From Gleimia coleocanis DSM 15436 (GTDB taxonomy: Bacteria; Actinomycetota; Actinomycetes; Actinomycetales; Actinomycetaceae): a stretch of DNA of 64,000 bases. The stretch lies in contig NZ_DS999545.1 in NCBI RefSeq assembly GCF_000159015.1, forward strand, positions 62,001-126,000, read 5' to 3'. Both the position numbers and the translations under genes were made by a program. Of this stretch, positions 54,881 to 62,485 are shown piece after piece (position 1 is the first letter of the stretch; the number at the start of each line of letters is the position of its first letter). Under the pieces are notes generated by a model. That model did no database searches and was not told the DNA's origin. It worked only from the letters and a program-made list of their open reading frames with translations.

Positions 54881-56983
54881 GTGACCACGAATCAGAACGA
54901 GCGTGAACTGACCGACGTCGAAAAGGAATGCTGGGAAGGTTTTGTAACCGGCAACTGGACTTCCGAAATCGACGTACGCGAATTCATTCAGCTGAACTAC
55001 CTGCCATACGAAGGCGACGAATCCTTCCTCTCTGGCCCAACTGAAAAGACCCTGCGCGTCTGGAAGACCCTGGAAAAGGACTACCTCTCCGTAGAACGCC
55101 AGAAGCGCGTTTACGACGTAGACACTGACACCCCAGCAGACGTTGACGCATTCCCAGCAGGCTACATTTCAGAAGATGATGACGTAGTAGTTGGTCTGCA
55201 GACCGACGTTCCACTGAAGCGCGCAATGATGCCAAACGGTGGCTGGCGTATGGTTGAAACCGCTATTCGCGAAGCAGGTAAAGAACCAAACCCAGATGTA
55301 AAGAAGATCTTCACCGAATACCGCAAGACCCACAACGACGCAGTATTCGACATCTACACCCCACGTATTCGTGCGGCACGTTCTTCCCACATCATCACCG
55401 GTCTGCCAGACGCCTACGGTCGTGGCCGCATCATCGGTGACTACCGCCGTGTAGCACTCTACGGTGTAGACCGCCTGATTGAGCTGAAGGAACGCGACAA
55501 GGATCGCTACGCAAATCAGCCATTCTCAGAACACTGGGCACGCTACCGTGAAGAACACTCAGAGCAGATTAAGGCTCTGAAGAAGCTCAAGTCCATGGCA
55601 GCACGCTACGGCTTTGACATTTCCCGCCCAGCAAACACTGCTCAGGAAGCAGTACAGTGGACCTACTTCGGCTACCTGGCATCTGTTAAGTCCCAGGACG
55701 GCGCAGCAATGTCCATCGGTCGTCTGTCCGGCTTCTTCGACATCTACTTCGAACGTGACTTCAAGCGCGGCATCCTGAACGAAGAAGGCGCACAGGAAAT
55801 CATCGACGCACTGGTAATCAAGCTGCGTATCATCCGCTTCCTGCGCACCATCGACTACGATGCAATCTTCTCTGGCGACCCATACTGGGCAACCTGGTCC
55901 GACGGTGGCTTCGGTGAAGACGGTCGTTCCCTGGTAACCAAGACCTCCTTCCGTCTGCTACAGACCCTGGTAAACCTTGGCCCAGCACCAGAACCAAATA
56001 TCACCCTATTCTGGTCCGAAAAACTGCCAGAAGGCTACAAGCGTTTCTGTGCACGTATTTCCATCGAAACTTCTTCTGTACAGTACGAAGCTGACGAACA
56101 GATTCGTTGCCAGTGGGGCGACGACGCTGCAATCGCCTGCTGCGTATCCCCAATGCAGATTGGTAAGCAGATGCAGTTCTTCGGCGCACGCGTAAATGCT
56201 GCAAAGGCACTGCTCTACGCCATCAACGGTGGTCGTGACGAAATGTCCGGTAAGCAGGTCGTAAAGGGCTACGAACCAATCAAGGGTGACGGCCCACTGG
56301 ACTTCGACGAAGTTTGGGAAAAGTACGAAGAAATGCTGGACTGGGTAGTAGGCACCTATGTTGAAGCACTCAACATCATTCACTACTGCCACGACCGTTA
56401 CGCATACGAATCCATGGAAATGGCGCTGCATGATTCCGAAATCATTCGCACCATGGGTTGTGGTATCGCAGGTCTGTCCATCGTGGCTGACTCCCTGTCT
56501 GCAATCAAGTACGCAAAGGTAACTCCTGTACGTGACGAAACCGGTCTGATTGTTGACTACGTAACCGAAGGTGAGTTCCCAGTCTACGGTAACGACGATG
56601 ACGCAGCTGACGACATTGCAGCAACTATCGTTCACACCGTAATGTCTAAGATCAAGTCCATCCCAATGTACCGTGACGCGATCCCAACTCAGTCCGTACT
56701 GACCATTACCTCTAACGTGGTTTACGGTAAGGCAACTGGTTCCTTCCCATCTGGCCACCGCGCAGGTACCCCATTCGCACCAGGTGCAAACCCAGAAAAC
56801 GGCTACGATACCCACGGCATGCTGGCTTCCATGCTGTCCGTAGGTAAGTTGGACTACAACGATGCACTCGACGGCATCTCCCTGACCAACACCATCGTTC
56901 CATCCTCCTTGGGTCGTAACCTGGACGAACAGATTACTAACCTAGTCGGCATCATGGATGCTGGATTCATCAAGAAGGGCTGA
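54881..56983 (+). CDS. pflB: Pyruvate formate-lyase core polypeptide lacking the glycyl-radical domain
   Basis: Cleaves pyruvate plus CoA to acetyl-CoA and formate. 700 aa with the catalytic Cys420-Cys421 pair ([19 protein letters not shown]) at the same place as in E. coli. The protein ends at [14 protein letters not shown], just before the linker to the C-terminal domain, and the RVSGYAV glycyl-radical segment is absent. That segment is encoded by the next gene. After the TGA the frame shows no homology, so it is not a simple stop. GTG start at 54881 behind AAAGGAG; codons are very uniform and C-ending, indicating high expression. Confidence 0.95.
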   Translation: MTTNQNERELTDVEKECWEGFVTGNWTSEIDVREFIQLNYLPYEGDESFLSGPTEKTLRVWKTLEKDYLSVERQKRVYDVDTDTPADVDAFPAGYISEDDDVVVGLQTDVPLKRAMMPNGGWRMVETAIREAGKEPNPDVKKIFTEYRKTHNDAVFDIYTPRIRAARSSHIITGLPDAYGRGRIIGDYRRVALYGVDRLIELKERDKDRYANQPFSEHWARYREEHSEQIKALKKLKSMAARYGFDISRPANTAQEAVQWTYFGYLASVKSQDGAAMSIGRLSGFFDIYFERDFKRGILNEEGAQEIIDALVIKLRIIRFLRTIDYDAIFSGDPYWATWSDGGFGEDGRSLVTKTSFRLLQTLVNLGPAPEPNITLFWSEKLPEGYKRFCARISIETSSVQYEADEQIRCQWGDDAAIACCVSPMQIGKQMQFFGARVNAAKALLYAINGGRDEMSGKQVVKGYEPIKGDGPLDFDEVWEKYEEMLDWVVGTYVEALNIIHYCHDRYAYESMEMALHDSEIIRTMGCGIAGLSIVADSLSAIKYAKVTPVRDETGLIVDYVTEGEFPVYGNDDDAADDIAATIVHTVMSKIKSIPMYRDAIPTQSVLTITSNVVYGKATGSFPSGHRAGTPFAPGANPENGYDTHGMLASMLSVGKLDYNDALDGISLTNTIVPSSLGRNLDEQITNLVGIMDAGFIKKG

Positions 56984-56994
56984 GAAACTCTCAG
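56980..56994 (+). other. Small hairpin over the pflB stop codon
   Basis: CTGAGA and TCTCAG around AAC. The stop codon TGA lies inside the 5' arm. It may protect the upstream mRNA end or set the ratio of core to radical subunit; inference. Confidence 0.5.
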
Positions 56995-57074
56995 GCTTTC
57001 TACCAAACAAAATGGGATTTCCCCGAATCGCCCTCGGGAAAATCCCCAAACCACCTAAAATTAGGAGAAACAAA

Positions 57075-57323
57075 ATGGCAACCTCTTTCGAAGATCGCCT
57101 GGCATCCATGAAGGCAAGCCGCGCTGCTACCGGTGGCGTAAAGGGCCTGTACCACGCAAACATCAACGTTCTGAACAAGGACACCCTGGTTGATGCAATG
57201 GAAAACCCAGAAAAGTACCCACAGCTGACCGTACGCGTATCCGGCTACGCAGTAAACTTCGTACGCCTCACCCGCGAACAGCAGCTGGACGTAATCTCCC
57301 GCACCTTCCACGATGGTATGTGA
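57075..57323 (+). CDS. Separate glycyl-radical domain subunit (GrcA-like C-terminal domain of PFL)
   Basis: 82 aa. Residues ~27-82 match the PFL C-terminus, with [21 protein letters not shown] and [13 protein letters not shown]; Gly57 is the radical site. The first ~23 residues are new ([20 protein letters not shown]). E. coli GrcA/YfiD repairs oxygen-cleaved PFL, but there the main enzyme keeps its own domain; here the main enzyme has none, so this subunit should be essential. ATG 57075 behind TTAGGAGAAAC. 91 nt separate it from pflB and include a CCGAGGGCG copy (57029, minus). Confidence 0.93.
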   Translation: MATSFEDRLASMKASRAATGGVKGLYHANINVLNKDTLVDAMENPEKYPQLTVRVSGYAVNFVRLTREQQLDVISRTFHDGM

Positions 57324-57352
57324 GATTCAGTTTCAAAACTGACAAACTAAAA

Positions 57353-57450
57353 TAATCTAAATAAAGGATCGGGACGATAATGACTCTTGAAAACGCTTCC
57401 TACAACGGAGACGGCTCAACAGGGGAGTATCGTCCCGATCCTTTAGATTA
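57353..57450 (+). promoter_or_regulatory. 23-bp inverted repeat masking the pflA ribosome-binding site
   Basis: Left arm 57353-57379 (with a 4-nt bulge at 57361-57364) is complementary to 57428-57450: 15 contiguous pairs (AGGATCGGGACGATA) plus 8 more (TAATCTAA). The left arm contains AGGA and ends one base before the ATG at 57380; the right arm lies inside the pflA coding region, codons 17-24. When folded it would hide the ribosome site. Confidence 0.85.
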
Positions 57451-58270
57451 TGAAGTTCCCCGCGTTAAAGGTGCCGGTCTGGCCGGTATTGACGGTGCTG
57501 GAGAGCTTAGCCACCATGAACACCTCATGGCAGTGCGCGCCGGCGAAATCGGCTCTATGCACTCTTGGGAACTGGTAACTGCAGTGGATGGACCAGGCAC
57601 TCGTATGACCACGTTCCTCGCCGGATGTCCACTGCGTTGCCTCTACTGTCATAACCCGGACACTATGAAGATGCGTGACGGTACGGCAGTATATGCGGAT
57701 GAACTAATTAAGCGTATGGAACGCTATGCTCCCGTTTTTAAGGCATCAAACGGAGGGGTAACCTTTTCTGGCGGAGAGCCGCTCATGCAGCCGGCATTCT
57801 TGTTGAAACTACTCAAAGCTGCAAAAGAACGAGGAATCCACACCGCTATTGATACTTCTGGATTCCTTGGTGCACACGCATCTGACGAACTGTTAGAAAA
57901 TGTTGACCTGGTACTGCTCGATGTTAAGAGCGGTCTGCCTGATGTTTATGAAAAAACTACCGGACGCCAGCTGGAGCCAACCCTTAAATTCGGTCGCCGT
58001 CTAGCAGACATGAACAAGCGTATTTGGATTCGCTTCGTCCTGGTGCCGGGGTTAACCGACTCTGAAGAAAATGTTAATGCGGTAGCTGACATTGTAGCTT
58101 CCTGGGAGAGTGTAGAACGTGTCGAAGTGCTTCCATTTCATCAGATGGCTCGCGATAAATGGGCGGAACTGGGAATGGAATATGAACTCAGTGACGTGCA
58201 GCCACCAAGCAAGGAAGCAGCAGAAGCTGCAAGGGAAATCTTCCGTTCCAGAGGGCTACTTGTTTTCTGA
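57380..58270 (+). CDS. pflA: Pyruvate formate-lyase activating enzyme (radical SAM)
   Basis: Uses SAM and a [4Fe-4S] cluster to create the glycyl radical. 296 aa with cluster motif CPLRCLYC (C-x3-C-x2-C), GGVTFSGGEPLMQP and WIRFVLVPGLTDSEENV. About 60 residues longer at the N-terminus than E. coli PflA; bifidobacterial enzymes, as I recall, also have such an extension, so I keep ATG 57380. An ATG at 57528 would give a shorter, still complete enzyme. Its substrate glycine sits on the separate subunit encoded just upstream. Confidence 0.94.
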   Translation: MTLENASYNGDGSTGEYRPDPLDYEVPRVKGAGLAGIDGAGELSHHEHLMAVRAGEIGSMHSWELVTAVDGPGTRMTTFLAGCPLRCLYCHNPDTMKMRDGTAVYADELIKRMERYAPVFKASNGGVTFSGGEPLMQPAFLLKLLKAAKERGIHTAIDTSGFLGAHASDELLENVDLVLLDVKSGLPDVYEKTTGRQLEPTLKFGRRLADMNKRIWIRFVLVPGLTDSEENVNAVADIVASWESVERVEVLPFHQMARDKWAELGMEYELSDVQPPSKEAAEAAREIFRSRGLLVF

Positions 58271-58278
58271 AATTTCGT

Positions 58279-58342
58279 ATGGAAAACTATATCGTTTTTA
58301 CAATTTGATATGTATAGTTAATATGTAGAGTACATTTTCCAT
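58279..58342. promoter_or_regulatory. AT-rich promoter region of the GntR gene with inverted repeat
   Basis: ATGGAAAA (58279) and TTTTCCAT (58335) are perfect inverted arms around an AT-rich core holding GTATAGTTAATATGTAG. It precedes a FadR-type regulator, so autoregulation is plausible. Confidence 0.4.
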
Positions 58343-58354
58343 CGAGCAGGTAGC

Positions 58355-59008
58355 ATGTTAGTCTCTCAGAACAGATCCAACTCCCTGGCACATTCCGTGT
58401 ATCTTCGTATTAAAGCAATGATTCATAACCGTGAGCTTGCGCCCGGCGAACGACTCATTGAGCGAAATTTAGCGGAAGCACTAGAAGTATCTCGCGTACC
58501 TGTTCGCGAAGCATTACTGATGCTTCGCAAAGAAGGTCTAGTTTTTGACAAGCCGGATGCAGGCTTGTGTGTGATTGAAGTTTGTAAAAACGAACACGAT
58601 AAATTCTTAGAAGTATTGAATGCTTTAGATGCTCTGGTAATGCGTCGAGTATTCGATAATCGCTCTCCTGAACTGCTGGCAGTACTGCAGGAAAATCTCA
58701 TTAAAACACGAGATTTTATTGAGAAACAACGCTATACCGAGGCTTACGATATGTGCGTTGAGTTTCATAAGTTAATTCGAAACGCTACCTGCTCCCCTTA
58801 CTTGGTGCAGCTTTGTGAACAAACTGAATTCCTAATGACCTGGCATTTGCCTAAAGAAGTAGTGGTGGAAGAAAACTTTGAAACCCACCAGCGCATCTAC
58901 GACGCGTTAGCAGATGGGAAGCGCGATGAGTTCTATGCCGTTTTCATTGAGCACAATGAGATTATGGCAGAAACCTTTGGCGAGGCAGCCGTAGGGGCAT
59001 CTGCTTAA
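58355..59008 (+). CDS. GntR-family transcription regulator (FadR/FCD subgroup)
   Basis: 217 aa. N-terminal winged helix-turn-helix (about 10-75, LIERNLAEALEVSRVPVREALLMLRKEGLV) and an all-helical FCD ligand domain with metal-type residues (DMCVEFHKLIRNA and FETHQRIYDALADG). Lies 84 nt after pflA in the same direction; control of pyruvate or organic-acid metabolism, including the pfl genes, is an inference from position. Composition is more A+T rich than pflB. Confidence 0.87.
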   Translation: MLVSQNRSNSLAHSVYLRIKAMIHNRELAPGERLIERNLAEALEVSRVPVREALLMLRKEGLVFDKPDAGLCVIEVCKNEHDKFLEVLNALDALVMRRVFDNRSPELLAVLQENLIKTRDFIEKQRYTEAYDMCVEFHKLIRNATCSPYLVQLCEQTEFLMTWHLPKEVVVEENFETHQRIYDALADGKRDEFYAVFIEHNEIMAETFGEAAVGASA

Positions 59009-59016
59009 AGATAGTG

Positions 59017-59050
59017 TTTTAGCCACCGCTTTTGCGGTGGCTAAAAATTT
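59017..59050 (+). terminator. Terminator of the GntR gene
   Basis: 13-bp perfect stem TTTTAGCCACCGC with GCGGTGGCTAAAA, loop TTTT, then ATTTTAT. Confidence 0.9.
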
Positions 59051-59057
59051 TATAGGG

Positions 59058-59091
59058 TAAACAAAACCCGGTATTTCAGTGAAATACCGGG
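59058..59091 (-). terminator. Terminator of tRNA-Ser(TGA)
   Basis: Stem CCCGGTATTT with AAATACCGGG around CAGTG (59067-59091); on the minus strand it runs into TTTTGTTT. It faces the GntR terminator. Confidence 0.88.
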
Positions 59092-59096
59092 AAAAG

Positions 59097-59186
59097 TGGC
59101 GGAGAGTATGGGATTTGAACCCATGGTGCCCGTAAAGACACAACGGTTTTCAAGACCGTCACATTCGGCCGCTCTGTCAACTCTCC
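59097..59186 (-). tRNA. tRNA-Ser (anticodon TGA)
   Basis: Minus strand: acceptor GGAGAGT/ACTCTCC, anticodon stem ACGGT/ACCGT with loop CTTGAAA giving TGA, long variable arm, T-loop GTTCAAATC, discriminator G. The 3' CCA is encoded (59097-59099). Confidence 0.96.
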
Positions 59187-59326
59187 AAAACTTAGTTAAC
59201 TAAGCTCTTGTATTCTATCGGAAAAAATCAGCAGAGTAAAATGTTCGCACTTGAGAAACAGTTAGAAATTCGGGATTTTGCGGATTCTGTTTGGCAATCT
59301 AGTGATTAACCAGGTACTCTATAACT

Positions 59327-59413
59327 GGAGATGTCGCATAGTGGCCTAGTGCGCCTCCCTGCTAAGGAGGTTGGGGCGTTCGCCCCTCGTGGGTTCAAAT
59401 CCCATCATCTCCG
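59327..59413 (+). tRNA. tRNA-Ser (anticodon GCT)
   Basis: Acceptor GGAGATG/CATCTCC, anticodon stem CCTCC/GGAGG with loop CTGCTAA giving GCT, type II variable arm, T-loop GTTCAAATC, discriminator G. CCA is not encoded. Confidence 0.96.
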
Positions 59414-59416
59414 CTG

Positions 59417-59456
59417 ATCCCGATACTTTTTCAAGTATCGGGATATTTTTTATTTA
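59417..59456 (+). terminator. Terminator of tRNA-Ser(GCT)
   Basis: 12-bp perfect stem ATCCCGATACTT with AAGTATCGGGAT, loop TTTC, then ATTTTTTATTT. Confidence 0.92.
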
Positions 59457-59582
59457 TGTAATACCGTCTTATGAGGTATTAGGTAACAGGAAAGTTACAA
59501 TAATTTGCGACAAAAGACCCAAAACCTTTTTACTGAACGGTTGTCATTAAGTTTTACCTGGAAAACCGCCAATTAACTTTGC

Positions 59583-59601
59583 TTAGGGTAGCCTTTCCTA
59601 C
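59583..59601 (+). promoter_or_regulatory. DtxR/IdeR-like operator before the metal ABC operon
   Basis: TTAGGGTAGCCTTTCCTAC matches the DtxR/IdeR consensus TTAGGTTAGCCTAACCTAA at 15 of 19 positions, including both conserved half-site ends TTAGG and CCTA. It lies 60 nt before the binding-protein start, so the operon is probably repressed by Fe(II) or Mn(II). Confidence 0.7.
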
Positions 59602-59660
59602 TAACCTTTAAGGGGATGTATTTAAGAAATGCATACGAATAAGTAGAAAGATGAAATACA

Positions 59661-60614
59661 ATGCGTAACGCTAAGACCCTTAAAGCAACCGCAATTACCG
59701 CATGTGCAACTCTTTTCGCTCTATCTCTGAGCGCATGTGCAACTACCATCAAAACCGAAGAAGCTAAAGAAGACGGCAAACTAACCATCGTAGCGACCAC
59801 TGGTTACCTTGGCGACGCAGCCAAGAATATTGCCCCAGACGCAGAAATCACCGTCCTCGTTGGACCAGGTGGTGACCCACACACCCAGCCACTCACCACC
59901 CAAGACATCGAAAAGCTTAATGACGCAGACGTAGTATTGTGGACCAGCCACGACATGGAACACCAGATGCGTGACCAGCTAGAAAAGCTCGGCGATAAGC
60001 AGGTAGCAGCTGGCGAAGCTATCCCAGAAGCAGACCTGCTCCCATGGGAAGAAGATGGCAAGATTGAAGGCCATGACCCACACGTCTGGAACTCCCCAGA
60101 CAACTGGAAGCACGTAGTAACCGCATCTGCAGAAAAGATTGCTGAAATCGACTCTGCAAACGCAAAGGTCTACATGGAAAACGCTGACAAGTACAACAAG
60201 ATGATCGACGAAGCCAAAGCAGCAGCTAAGGTAGAACTCGACAAAATCCCAGCAGAACGTCGCGTTCTCATCACTGGTCACGACGCCTTCAACTACCTGG
60301 GTAAGACCTTCGGCATTGAAATCCACGCAACCGACTTCGTTTCCTCTGAAGCACAGATTACCGCTGCAGACCTAGACGAACTAGCAACCCTGATTGCAGA
60401 CAAGAAGGTTCCAACTATCTTCCAGGACAACCTGGCAAACCCAGAAGCTATCAAGCACCTCAAGGAAGCCGTTAAGTCCAAGGGCTGGGAAGTTGAAATC
60501 TCTGATAAGGAACTCTACGCAGACTCCCTCGGTGAAGCCGCTCCAGTAGACACCTACTTGGGCGTATTCGAATACAACACCAAGGCAATCGTAGAAGCCT
60601 TGACCGCTAAGTAA
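59661..60614 (+). CDS. Metal ABC transporter substrate-binding lipoprotein (Mn/Fe type, cluster A-I)
   Basis: 317 aa. Lipoprotein signal with lipobox LSAC at ~26-29. Likely metal ligands: His in GGDPHTQPL, His in HDPHVWNSP, Glu in VSSEAQITAAD and Asp in IFQDNLANPE. His-His-Glu-Asp is the Mn/Fe pattern (PsaA, TroA, MntC) rather than the three-His zinc pattern, and there is no His-rich loop. First gene of a four-gene operon behind a DtxR-like box. C-ending codons suggest strong expression. Confidence 0.9.
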   Translation: MRNAKTLKATAITACATLFALSLSACATTIKTEEAKEDGKLTIVATTGYLGDAAKNIAPDAEITVLVGPGGDPHTQPLTTQDIEKLNDADVVLWTSHDMEHQMRDQLEKLGDKQVAAGEAIPEADLLPWEEDGKIEGHDPHVWNSPDNWKHVVTASAEKIAEIDSANAKVYMENADKYNKMIDEAKAAAKVELDKIPAERRVLITGHDAFNYLGKTFGIEIHATDFVSSEAQITAADLDELATLIADKKVPTIFQDNLANPEAIKHLKEAVKSKGWEVEISDKELYADSLGEAAPVDTYLGVFEYNTKAIVEALTAK

Positions 60615-60635
60615 CACCGGCGTAAGTCAGTCAAC

Positions 60636-60647
60636 GGGACTAGTCCC
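60636..60647 (+). other. Perfect palindrome between binding-protein and ATPase genes
   Basis: GGGACTAGTCCC, 12 bp, in the 57-nt spacer. It may form a small hairpin that keeps the binding protein more abundant than the transporter. Confidence 0.4.
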
Positions 60648-60671
60648 AAACCTGCAATTAGGAAGACCAAA

Positions 60672-61436
60672 ATGGATCAGCACCCACTAAGCATTAACAA
60701 CTTAACTGCCGCCTACCACGATCGCATCGTATTACACGATGTAACCATGCACCTACCCGCCGGGGAAGTCATGGCCATCCTCGGTGCAAATGGCGCGGGT
60801 AAATCCACCCTCATCAAAGCAGCTTTGGGACTAGTTCCACCCCTAGCAGGTGAAACCAAATTCTTTGGAGAGAGCCTCAACAAAGCACGCAAACGTGTTG
60901 GCTACATGCCACAAAGCGCAGAAGTAGACTGGGACTTCCCCACCACCGTAGCCGACGTAGTCACCATGGGAACCTACGGAAAACTCGGCTGGCTAAAGCG
61001 AGGCGGGGCAACTGAAAAAGCCCTAGTTGCAAAAGCTATGGAAACCGTGGGGATTACTGACCTCGCTGACCGCCAAATCAGCCAACTTTCAGGTGGACAG
61101 AAGCAACGTACCTTCATGGCACGTATTCTGGCTCAAGATCCAGACCTTTTCATTATGGATGAACCCTTCGCAGGAGTTGATGCAGCTTCTGAAAAGGCTA
61201 TCGTCAACGCCCTCGCGGAACTAAAAAATGCGGGAAAAACCATCCTAATTGTTCACCACGACCTGGCAACCGTAAAGAATTTCTGCACCTGGGCGACCCT
61301 GCTAAAGAACGGTCAGGTAGTCGCAACCGGTCCACTGGCAGAAGCCTTCACCGCAAAGAATATTCACCATGCCTACGGCTTCGACCAAATCGACCTCAGT
61401 GGAGAAAACCCACACGGTAAAGAGGTCACAGCGTGA
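60672..61436 (+). CDS. Metal ABC transporter ATP-binding protein
   Basis: 254 aa. Walker A GANGAGKST (about 38-46), Q-loop MPQSAEVDW typical of manganese/zinc importers, signature LSGGQKQRTF, Walker B LFIMDEPFAGVDA and switch His in VHHD. Drives the permeases encoded downstream. Overlaps the next gene (GTG) by 4 nt. Confidence 0.95.
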   Translation: MDQHPLSINNLTAAYHDRIVLHDVTMHLPAGEVMAILGANGAGKSTLIKAALGLVPPLAGETKFFGESLNKARKRVGYMPQSAEVDWDFPTTVADVVTMGTYGKLGWLKRGGATEKALVAKAMETVGITDLADRQISQLSGGQKQRTFMARILAQDPDLFIMDEPFAGVDAASEKAIVNALAELKNAGKTILIVHHDLATVKNFCTWATLLKNGQVVATGPLAEAFTAKNIHHAYGFDQIDLSGENPHGKEVTA

Positions 61437-62485
61437 ACCTCGCCGTCCTAACTCTGCTAGGTGACTTAGTAGCCACCAGCGAAGGAATCGGCATCGTCGA
61501 ATTCCTGACTAACTACACTTTCCGCACCATGCTGATTGGTACCACGCTGATTGGCCTAACCTCAGGTGCGTTAGGGTGCTTCCTGTATCTACGCAAGCAA
61601 TCCCTCATTAGCGACGTGATCGGACACAGCGCAATCGCCGGTGTAATGTTCGCCTTCATCGTAGCTACCACTGTGCTAGGTATCGAAGGGCGCTCCATGC
61701 TGGTACTCACCATCGGAGCAGTCATTTCCGCAACCATTGCAGTGCTAGTGGCAAACTGGGTAACAGCCGATTCTCGTGTCAGTATCGACGCTGCCATGGC
61801 AATCTGTCTATCCCTCTTCTACGGCGTGGGCATGGTACTCATGCGCCAAATCACCCACTCTAGCTTGCAGGGGCGCGGCGGTATCGATAAGTACATGTTT
61901 GGTAACGCAGCCACCCTCCTTGAATCAGATCTTTACACCATCGGTCTCTTCGGTGGGGGGGCACTATTAGTTATGGTGCTGCTATGGAAAGAGTTCAAAG
62001 TATTCACCTTTGACCCGGTCCTAGCTACCCAGCTTGGCTTCAGCCCACGTATCCTCACCCCGTTGCTCATGGGCGCAGCAACCATCGCTATCGTCATAGG
62101 CGTAAAAGCAGTTGGCTTAATCTTGATGATTGCCTTCGCGATTATGCCAGCAGCTGCTGCACGCCAGTGGACGAAACGACTTTCCAGCATGGTGGCATTA
62201 GCTGCGCTAATTGGAGGTGTATCGGGCGCCCTCGGATCATTCCTCTCTGTAAATATGGGCAAAGTGCCAACCGGCCCAATCGTGGTAATCATTCTCTTCG
62301 TAATCTTCCTGCTATCCATCACTTTCGCGCCAGAACGTTCCATGCTACGTCGCTCAGTGATGCGTCGCGCGAAAGCCCGCGAACTCGCTGCAATCGCACG
62401 CGGAGAGATCACTTATGAAGAAGCTCGCGCATTAAATAACCAGCCAGACTTTGCACGCACTGGCCAGGAAGTAGAGGGCAACTAA
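61433..62485 (+). CDS. Metal ABC transporter permease 1
   Basis: 350 aa, about eight to nine membrane segments, ABC-3 family with LYLRKQSLISDVIGHSAIAGVM and ILTPLLMGAATIAIVIGVKAVGLILMIAFAIMPAAAARQW. A hydrophilic C-terminal tail of ~55 residues with AKARELAAIARGEITYEEAR is longer than usual. GTG start at 61433. A CCGAGGGCG copy (62227) encodes GALGSF in a membrane segment. Confidence 0.92.
   Translation: MNLAVLTLLGDLVATSEGIGIVEFLTNYTFRTMLIGTTLIGLTSGALGCFLYLRKQSLISDVIGHSAIAGVMFAFIVATTVLGIEGRSMLVLTIGAVISATIAVLVANWVTADSRVSIDAAMAICLSLFYGVGMVLMRQITHSSLQGRGGIDKYMFGNAATLLESDLYTIGLFGGGALLVMVLLWKEFKVFTFDPVLATQLGFSPRILTPLLMGAATIAIVIGVKAVGLILMIAFAIMPAAAARQWTKRLSSMVALAALIGGVSGALGSFLSVNMGKVPTGPIVVIILFVIFLLSITFAPERSMLRRSVMRRAKARELAAIARGEITYEEARALNNQPDFARTGQEVEGN

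Larger units (their letters stand above)
9938..61112. repeat. Dispersed word GGTACGT / ACGTACC (about 31 copies)
   Basis: Starts include 9938, 10050, 10402, 10593, 14073, 18014, 20977, 22245, 22344, 23625, 23707, 24488, 24874, 24932, 25159, 25359, 25416, 25507, 25576, 26813, 28124, 28805, 29109, 29704, 32537, 43390, 44083, 44941, 47969, 54006, 61106. About eight would be expected by chance. Eleven fall in hrpA. Common longer forms are GGTACGTCTT and GGTACGTGCTT. In coding frames it is often read as Gly-Thr-Ser or Asp-Val-Pro. Confidence 0.7.

Noticed and set aside
54881-57323. PFL split explained by stop-codon readthrough or a single frameshift
   Set aside because: The frame after TGA gives no PFL-like sequence, the domain gene is in another frame with its own ribosome site and a new N-terminus, and 91 nt separate the parts.
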